Under the pieces are notes generated by a model, which was not told the DNA's origin, made no database searches, and worked only from the letters and a program-made list of their open reading frames with translations. Position numbers and translations under genes: made by a program. DNA of 64,000 bases, from the NCBI GenBank assembly GCA_013397115.1, contig VWZW01002585.1, positions 457,244-521,243 of the forward strand, given 5' to 3'. Within the stretch, counting starts at the first letter, position 1, and each line of letters begins with the position of its first letter. Origin of the DNA: Edolisoma coerulescens (Eukaryota > Chordata > Aves > Passeriformes > Campephagidae). This document shows, in pieces, positions 54,741-64,000 of the stretch.

Positions 54741-54920
54741 GTTTACTGTGGCGGCCGCAGCCCCCGCCCCACGTGACCCGCCCGGCCAATCGCGGGCTGC
54801 GCCCGACCCGCGGGAAGCGGCGCCTCGACCCTGTCGCGTCGCGCGCGCGCCGGCCAATGGGCAAGCGCCCCGCCCCGCCCCCTGTGCGGCGCCACCCAAT
54901 GGGCGCGCGAGGCGGCGGGG
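54400..54920. promoter_or_regulatory. ATXN3 CpG-island promoter with CCAAT and GC boxes
   Basis: The island covers ATXN3 exon 1 and its upstream flank and is cut by the assembly gap. It contains a CACGTG E-box at 54770-54775 and three CCAAT motifs on the plus strand at 54786-54790, 54854-54858 and 54896-54900. It also has a double GC box at about 54867-54882. The CCAAT motifs point toward the plus-strand CKS1B fragment, so the element could serve both genes if they are truly adjacent. Confidence 0.78.
54717..54740 (-). CDS. ATXN3: ATXN3 exon 1 (8 codons, MESIFHER)
   Basis: The exon starts at the ATG and ends at a perfect GTGAGT donor, encoding MESIFHER; exon 2 continues QEGSLCAQ. It sits in a CpG island with CCAAT and GC boxes just upstream on the promoter side. 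The eighth residue is Arg where mammals have Lys. Confidence 0.95.
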
Positions 54921-55113
54921 NNNNNNNNNNNNNNNNNNNNNNNNNNNNNNNNNNNNNNNNNNNNNNNNNNNNNNNNNNNNNNNNNNNNNNNNNNNNNNNN
55001 NNNNNNNNNNNNNNNNNNNNNNNNNNNNNNNNNNNNNNNNNNNNNNNNNNNNNNNNNNNNNNNNNNNNNNNNNNNNNNNNNNNNNNNNNNNNNNNNNNNN
55101 NNNNNNNNNNNNN
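54921..55113. other. Assembly gap (193 N)
   Basis: The run of N lies in very GC-rich sequence between the ATXN3 promoter and the CKS1B exons. It probably hides CKS1B exon 1 and its promoter, or a false contig join. Isolated single N bases also occur at 54617 and 55869. Confidence 1.
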
Positions 55114-55378
55114 GGAGGGAAATGTCTCGATAACGTAAAACGGTGGGGTGGAGAGGCTGGTAAGGGCCCGCTAGTGGGAGGGGAGTGGTGGGAGAGTCAT
55201 GGCTCCCTAGTGAGGCAAGAGGGGAATCATCCCCGTAACACGGGGGGTCCCGGTAAGGGTTCTGTATCGGGTCACGGTGCTGGTCCCATTAACTGCTCCC
55301 CGGTAGGGAATCTCTGTGCTGAGGAATGAGGGGTTCTGGGGGGTGACTCAATGTTGACTGAGAGGTGTGGGGCCGCAG

Positions 55379-55625
55379 GCACGTGATGCTGCCCAAGGAC
55401 ATCGCCAAACTGGTGCCCAAGACCCACCTGCTGTCGGAGTCGGAGTGGCGGAACCTGGGGGTGCAGCAGAGCCAGGGCTGGGTCCACTACATGATCCACG
55501 AGCCAGGTGAGCCCCGCGGGGGAGCGGGTGGCGCCCACGGGGCCCGGCCTGACCCCCTCTCTTGCCCCGCAGAGCCCCACATCCTGCTCTTCCGACGGCC
55601 ATTGCCCAAGAAGCCAGAAAAGTGA
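55379..55625 (+). CDS. CKS1B: CKS1B-like gene, exons 2 and 3 only (exon 1 missing)
   Basis: Exon 2 is 55379-55506 and exon 3 is 55573-55625, separated by a 66-bp GT-AG intron. The encoded residues read HVMLPKDIAKLVPKTHLLSE, then EWRNLGVQQSQGWVHYMIHE, PEPHILLFRRPLPKK and PEK. This is the CKS1 cyclin-dependent-kinase subunit, including the HEPEPH beta-hinge across the exon junction. The ending resembles CKS1B (KKPKK) rather than CKS2. With a missing first exon of about 20 codons, the protein would be 79 residues, the normal CKS1 length. CKS1 binds CDKs and is the SCF-Skp2 cofactor for p27 turnover. Exon 1 presumably lies in the N run to the left. Introns exclude a retrocopy. The gene's identity is clear; whether it belongs at this locus is doubtful. 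Confidence 0.92.
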
Positions 55626-55801
55626 GTGGCCCCTGGTCTGCCGAAGCTCCCAGTCCTTCCACGTTGAGAAAGCACCTTCCTCCTCCTCCTCGGCATTCTT
55701 CGGGGGCTTCACCCTCTGACCCTCGATGCTGCCTGGGCGCCGTTTTGGCGACTCGGCCCTGGTTCCGGGGGCCCTTCCCGTTGCGAGGCCTCCAAAGCTT
55801 C

Positions 55802-55807
55802 AATAAA
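55802..55807 (+). promoter_or_regulatory. Poly(A) signal AATAAA for the CKS1B fragment
   Basis: AATAAA lies about 177 nt after the CKS1B stop codon and is followed by a T/G-rich stretch (TGATGTTTGGGAGCTGTCTG), as expected for a functional cleavage site. A second plus-strand AATAAA at 56033-56038 is beyond the suspicious single N. Confidence 0.7.
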
Positions 55808-56164
55808 GTGATGTTTGGGAGCTGTCTGTCTGCAGTGCCGAGGGAAGGTGCGGTGGGGTGGAGGGCGGNCGCCCCGCAGCGGCCCCAGGCCCGCTCCTCC
55901 CGCTCCTCCCGGCACCGCCCGCTCCCGCCCGGGCCTCGCCACCTGCCCGTCCCTTACACAGCCACAGCACCCGCCCACCGCTATTCCAAACAAGCCTGCA
56001 GAGGAAATACGAAAAGAAACTTACCAAGTTTCAATAAAAAAACCCCAAACAACTGTCAATCACATTCTGGGTCTATGGAAGTATTCCTTTGAAGGCGAGT
56101 TCACGAATTCCACATGGATTCCACATCACACACATCAGTAACAACACAAATGATTTTTGCATAG

Positions 56165-56170
56165 TTTATT
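56165..56170 (-). promoter_or_regulatory. Poly(A) signal AATAAA for NDUFB1
   Basis: The minus-strand AATAAA lies about 260 nt after the NDUFB1 stop. It is followed on that strand by a strong G/T-rich element (TGATGTGTGTGATGTGG), which fits a compact 3' UTR ending near 56150. Confidence 0.75.
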
Positions 56171-56430
56171 CTATAATTCTTCCTCTCCTTTCCAGAGTAG
56201 AGGACAAAATTTTCTCAACACTTATGGACTAACGGAATTCCCGAACACATATTAGTCATGTAATTAAATCAACTTCAAAAAGTAACAATGGAAATTAAAC
56301 TAGCACTGATGAATTGCAGATGTCCTTCACTGTATTATCCTCTCAGGGTAAAAACCATATTCCTGTTCTTTCAATATGTGAGATAAGATGATGAATCAAG
56401 TAAAAATGTCTTCCATTTCATCATCAGCTT

Positions 56431-57741
56431 TTATTTCCATGTCACTTCTTCACCAGGCTTCAACTCCCTGTGTAAAAAGAAAAAACAAGAGGGAAGAGAC
56501 TAAAATCAGTATCTTTCTTTTTAGAATAATTATTAAAAAAGGTAAGTATTTATTCAACAATACATTAATTTTGAGATTTATGTAAAAATTTAACTGTCCG
56601 TGCAATTGTTGTCAGTTCAAAACCTTTCAATATTTTGCTCTTTTCTTTCAAAAGCTTATGGATTGAGTCCTCTTAATTTCCATTCATTTAAATGGAAGCA
56701 CAGAACAGCTGACTTCTAAGGACTTAACAGACTTTTAATTGGATCCAAAATGAAAAATTCTAGTTCTTTTAAATATAATAATTCATTACTTTAGTGGAAA
56801 GAGAGGTGTGAAAGCAGAAGGGATTTTTGCAATATGCTGACATAGCAGCCCAATGTCACTAACAAATGCATTAAGAAAAGTGCTAATGTACCATTGAGGT
56901 GGATTACGTCAAAAGCTTTCTTTCTTACTCAAAACTATTTAGATGAGGCCAGAGTAGGAAAAAAATATCCACTGGCAAACTGATAATAACACTCCTACTA
57001 TCAGTCTATGCAACATGATTTTTTCCCTCTTCTTTTATTAACCTGATGATCTAATACCGAATTAGGACTGACATTGATGAGTCAATGCCTGAAGTCCTCT
57101 GATGTAAATTCTCCCTGAGAAGTCACAGCCAGAAAACCCAAACTGATCAGTGCATATAATCACACAATTCAGTGAAGATATAGCTGTTGCCAGCATGCAT
57201 TTTAATTTTCAAGAACTCGGTTATTATTTTTAAGTAACACACATATATAAAAAGCATTTGGTTAAAAAGTGCTGTGATAATTTTAAATTTAAGAGAGAAA
57301 ATTAAAACTCAAGCACCATGTTTGAGTTTTAGAACTGCTGAAGTTTTAGAGAGTCAAAATAACCGTTTCCACATTTCATGACCAAGAACTTGACAGCAGT
57401 TAATGATCCTTTCTTTCATGAAGGTAGCTCCTAAAGGCTCCATTTTCAGAGGGTATTACTGACCTCAAACACTTCATGAATGCTTGACATTTTTAGGGCT
57501 TTCTTCCCTTTTTTGGTTATACTTATAACTTTTTTGTGAAAAAGAACCAAGAAGCGCTTTGAAAAATAACTATATATGTACATAAGAGGCATCATAAAGA
57601 CCTTTTATATAATAAGCTCTTGTTTCTGAAGGCAGACAATTTTTCATCGTTCCATCTGTCCAAATAACATCCAATCACAAATCCTAAGGGAACAAGGATG
57701 TGAACCCAGTGGTCACGCACAGCTTGGGCGAAATTCACCAT
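56431..57741 (-). CDS. NDUFB1: NDUFB1, complex I accessory subunit (MNLL); two coding exons
   Basis: Coding exons are 57741-57602 (140 nt) and 56467-56431 (37 nt), joined to 58 residues, the human length. The product is a single-pass accessory subunit of mitochondrial respiratory complex I. The protein begins MVNFAQAVRDHWVHILVPLG, followed by a hydrophobic segment (about residues 12-28) and DRWNDEKLSAFRNKSLLYK. Exon 3 adds RELKPGEEVTWK. The donor is AAAAG/GTCTTT, a weak but legal site; reading through it would end two codons later. The acceptor TTCTTTCTAG just upstream of the ATG marks a noncoding first exon near the CpG island shared with CPSF2; a GTGAGT at 58982-58977 is a candidate donor for it. 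Confidence 0.95.
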
Positions 57742-58188
57742 GACTGCTAGAAAGAAAAGCGTAACAGGTAAGAGTTACTAATAAATCTGCACTTGGAAAC
57801 TTATGCTCAGCACCTTTACTCTCACTTACTAGGATTCTACAATGACACAGTACACATGAAGGCCATCAAACACTTCCTAGGAGATGCATACTGTTCTCAA
57901 ACCCATACCTGGGTTTCTTAGAAATAATCCTGACTAACTCTTGACCCTGGGAAAAAGTCTTTCATCCTAAAAACAGGAGAGAAATAGAACATCTCTTTAA
58001 TTTACCCGTTAAAGCAACTCTACATAAGTTTGCTGTTCTGTAAAACACTAAGAACACTTCTATAACCTAAACTCCTGAAGATGGACATTTTATTACCTGT
58101 GTCAAGTGTCAGAGACAAGTTGTATGTTTAGTGCGGAGCTGACAGATAAGAAACGACATTTCTAAAATAAGGAAGAACGTTTCTAAAA

Positions 58189-58540
58189 TCACAGAATGAC
58201 AGAATCGTTAGGGTTGGAATGGACTTCTGGAGGTCATCCAGTCCAACCTCTCTGCCCCAGGTGGGGTTTGAATGTCTCCAGAGAAGGAGACTCCACGACC
58301 TCCCCGGGCAGCCTGTTCCAAAGCTCTGCCACCCTCAATTTATAGAAATTCTTCCTCGTGTTGAGTCGGAACTTCTTGTGTTTAGTATACGGCCACTGCT
58401 CCTTGTCCTGCCGCTGGGCACCACTGAAAAGAGTCTGGCACCATCCTCTTGGCACTCGCCTTTGAGATATTTACATGCATTAATGAGATCCCCTCTCACT
58501 CTTCTCTTCTCCAGACTAAAGAGGCCCAGCAAATATTTCC
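58189..58540 (-). repeat. CR1 fragment abutting the NDUFB1/CPSF2 CpG island
   Basis: The plus strand starts AAAATCACAGAATGACAGAA, then GGGTTGGAATGGACTTCTGG, TTCTTCCTCGTGTTGAGTCG and GAGATCCCCTCTCACTCTTC. This is the reverse complement of a CR1 3' region of about 350 bp. The CpG island begins within about 60 bp. Confidence 0.92.
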
Positions 58541-58589
58541 AACCCAACCAAAGCCTTCCAAATCAGGGCATTACACGCGATACCAAGGA

Positions 58590-59450
58590 GGTCTGTCACA
58601 CATTGCCGCGGGCTCGGAGCCCCGAGCCGGGTCCCGAGGGCGGACACCACCGCCGTGGCCGCTGTGGGCGGCCACGCACCCAGCCCCTGCGGGAGCGGCG
58701 AGAGGCGCTGCCACACACCCCCGCGCCGGGCCCGGGCGCTGACCCGCGACACGGCCCCGCCACCTCCCGGCTCAGCCGCCTCCGGCCTGCCCGGGACCCC
58801 GACCACCCCTCCACGGGCAATAGTGCCAGAAAGCCCCAGGCTGAGGGGCGCTTCCGCCCGCCGCCGTGTCCCGGTCGGAGGGGTAGGGGAGAGGGCGAGG
58901 CGCTCCCAGGGACGTCTGAGAGCGGTTCCGCCCTCCACGCCGCTCCCGCCCCGCACGCGACCCCGCCATTACCGCCACTCACGCCGCCGCCGGGACCTGC
59001 AGCGGCCGCGCCAAGGGCACCGGGAACGGGCGGGCCGGGAGAGACCACGGGCTGCGCAAGGGCGGGGGAGGAGGGCCCTCCCCACGGCGCGCTCGCAGTG
59101 GTGCCGCCCGCTACCCTTCCGCCGGCTGCCCCTCCTCTCCGCTTCCCGCAAAATGGCAGCGAGCGCGGCGCGGGTAGGGGGTGGTTGAGGGTGGCAGGTA
59201 TCTGCTCTTCCACGTCATCCCGCTCTTCCCCACTGTTCTCCTCGTCTTGGACCGGAGTGGGCGCAGGGCTCGCCCCCGTGACGCCGTCCCCGCCTGGCGA
59301 GACCCATCCCGTCAGGCCAGGCCCGGGCGCCGGGACCCGGTGGGGCGCTGGAGCCCCGGAGACCCCGGCCGGAGCCCTCGGCCCGCCCCGCGCTCTGTCC
59401 CTGGTCGGGCAGGCCCTGGGTTTGAGGGGTCGCGGCCCTGGATGTGCCAT
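58590..59450. promoter_or_regulatory. Shared CpG island of NDUFB1 (minus) and CPSF2 (plus)
   Basis: About 860 bp of dense CpG lie between the two divergently transcribed genes. An AAAATGGCAGC element at about 59151-59161 resembles a YY1-type initiator context and could lie near the CPSF2 start. Neither first exon is coding, so exact transcription starts cannot be read from the sequence. Confidence 0.78.
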
Positions 59451-59775
59451 CTATGGGTGTTCCCCTCCAGCTCCGTGGAGCTCCTGTTAACTGCGCTGCT
59501 CCTAGGAATCCTTTTTTTTTGTTAATGTATATTGTAAAAAACAACCCCACCACTTTCTAATAACAGAAGACCTCCAACGGTCGAATGTTAATATCTGAGA
59601 CTTAATTGGTGTCCAGCAGCTATATTGAACAGTACTAACACCGTTGACGTGCATATTTTCAGGAATATGTAATGCTAGATCTAAGTAAATGGACTTTTTC
59701 TTTGTGTTAGTCAATGAAACATTTTGTCCTCCATTCAGATTAGTTCTTTTGGAGAGTAAACACTTGGAGAGGAAA

Positions 59776-63824
<4,049 letters not shown>

Positions 63825-64000
63825 GTATGTATTGTTTGGGCTTCAAAAATATCAGTAATGTAGTTTATTAGCCACTATAAACGATTTTTCTCTGAGAAAT
63901 TCATCAGCATTTAAACTTAAGAACCGTTATTAAAATACAACAAGTTTTGAATTACTCTTTTCTGATGATACTGATCCTGTGAGTTAAATGTTTCCCTAAC

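Noticed and set aside
54310..55329. 339-codon open frame across the ATXN3 promoter and the N run
   Set aside because: The frame is held open by N bases and by GC-rich composition. It overlaps ATXN3 exon 1 on the other strand and has no recognisable domain.
55379..55625. CKS1B as a processed retrocopy
   Set aside because: The copy keeps a spliceable intron between exons 2 and 3 and has intronic sequence before exon 2, so it did not come from mRNA.
55990..56030. Minus-strand donor- and acceptor-like motifs near 56005-56022
   Set aside because: The two motifs are less than 20 bp apart in the wrong order for an exon, and no coding frame is attached.
58219..59490. 423-codon plus-strand frame and its 284-codon antisense partner (58596-59450)
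   Set aside because: The first part is a reversed CR1 and the rest is CpG island, where stop codons are rare by composition. The Pro/Arg/Gly/Ala-rich peptide looks like no real protein.

Overview
This window is vertebrate nuclear DNA, almost certainly from a bird. It has large AT-rich introns, three CpG-island promoters and many 3'-end fragments of CR1 LINEs, whose tails read like 'GATTCTGTGATTCT' and 'TTGGAAGGGAC'. The gene order TRIP11 - ATXN3 - NDUFB1 - CPSF2 is the order I know from human 14q32.12, with the same relative orientations. There is no prokaryotic-style system, CRISPR array or intact mobile element. I built all gene models by hand from splice signals, frame continuity and recognised protein similarity.

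Layout: 1-7.4 kb is intergenic or TRIP11 3' sequence with three CR1 fragments on the plus strand. TRIP11 (golgin GMAP-210) runs on the minus strand from 34767 to 7483. Its 20 coding exons add up to 5856 nt in one unbroken frame (1951 residues plus stop), including one 3030-nt exon. A CpG island at about 34.5-35.25 kb holds its start, with a CR1 copy just outside. From 35.7 to 42.4 kb is ATXN3 3' UTR or intergenic sequence with another CR1. ATXN3 runs on the minus strand from 54740 to 42415, with 11 coding exons encoding 363 residues. Its Josephin catalytic residues and three ubiquitin-interacting motifs are present, but the glutamine tract is very short and broken. NDUFB1 (58 residues, two coding exons) is on the minus strand at 57741-56431. 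It shares a CpG island at 58.6-59.45 kb with CPSF2, which runs on the plus strand from 59776 and leaves the window after its fifth coding exon.

The odd item lies between ATXN3 and NDUFB1. Just right of a 193-base N run (54921-55113) is a compact GC-rich block with the last two exons of an intron-containing CKS1-type gene (CKS1B). Its first exon is absent, presumably in the gap. A single N at 55869 closes the block on the right. CKS1B does not belong to this neighbourhood in the vertebrates I know, so this is either a mis-scaffolded contig or a real relocation that would place CKS1B head-to-head with ATXN3.

The genes do not form a pathway: a Golgi tether, a deubiquitinase, a mitochondrial complex I subunit and an mRNA 3'-end processing factor lie together by conserved synteny. 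The only regulatory couplings visible are the shared NDUFB1/CPSF2 promoter and the possible ATXN3/CKS1B one.
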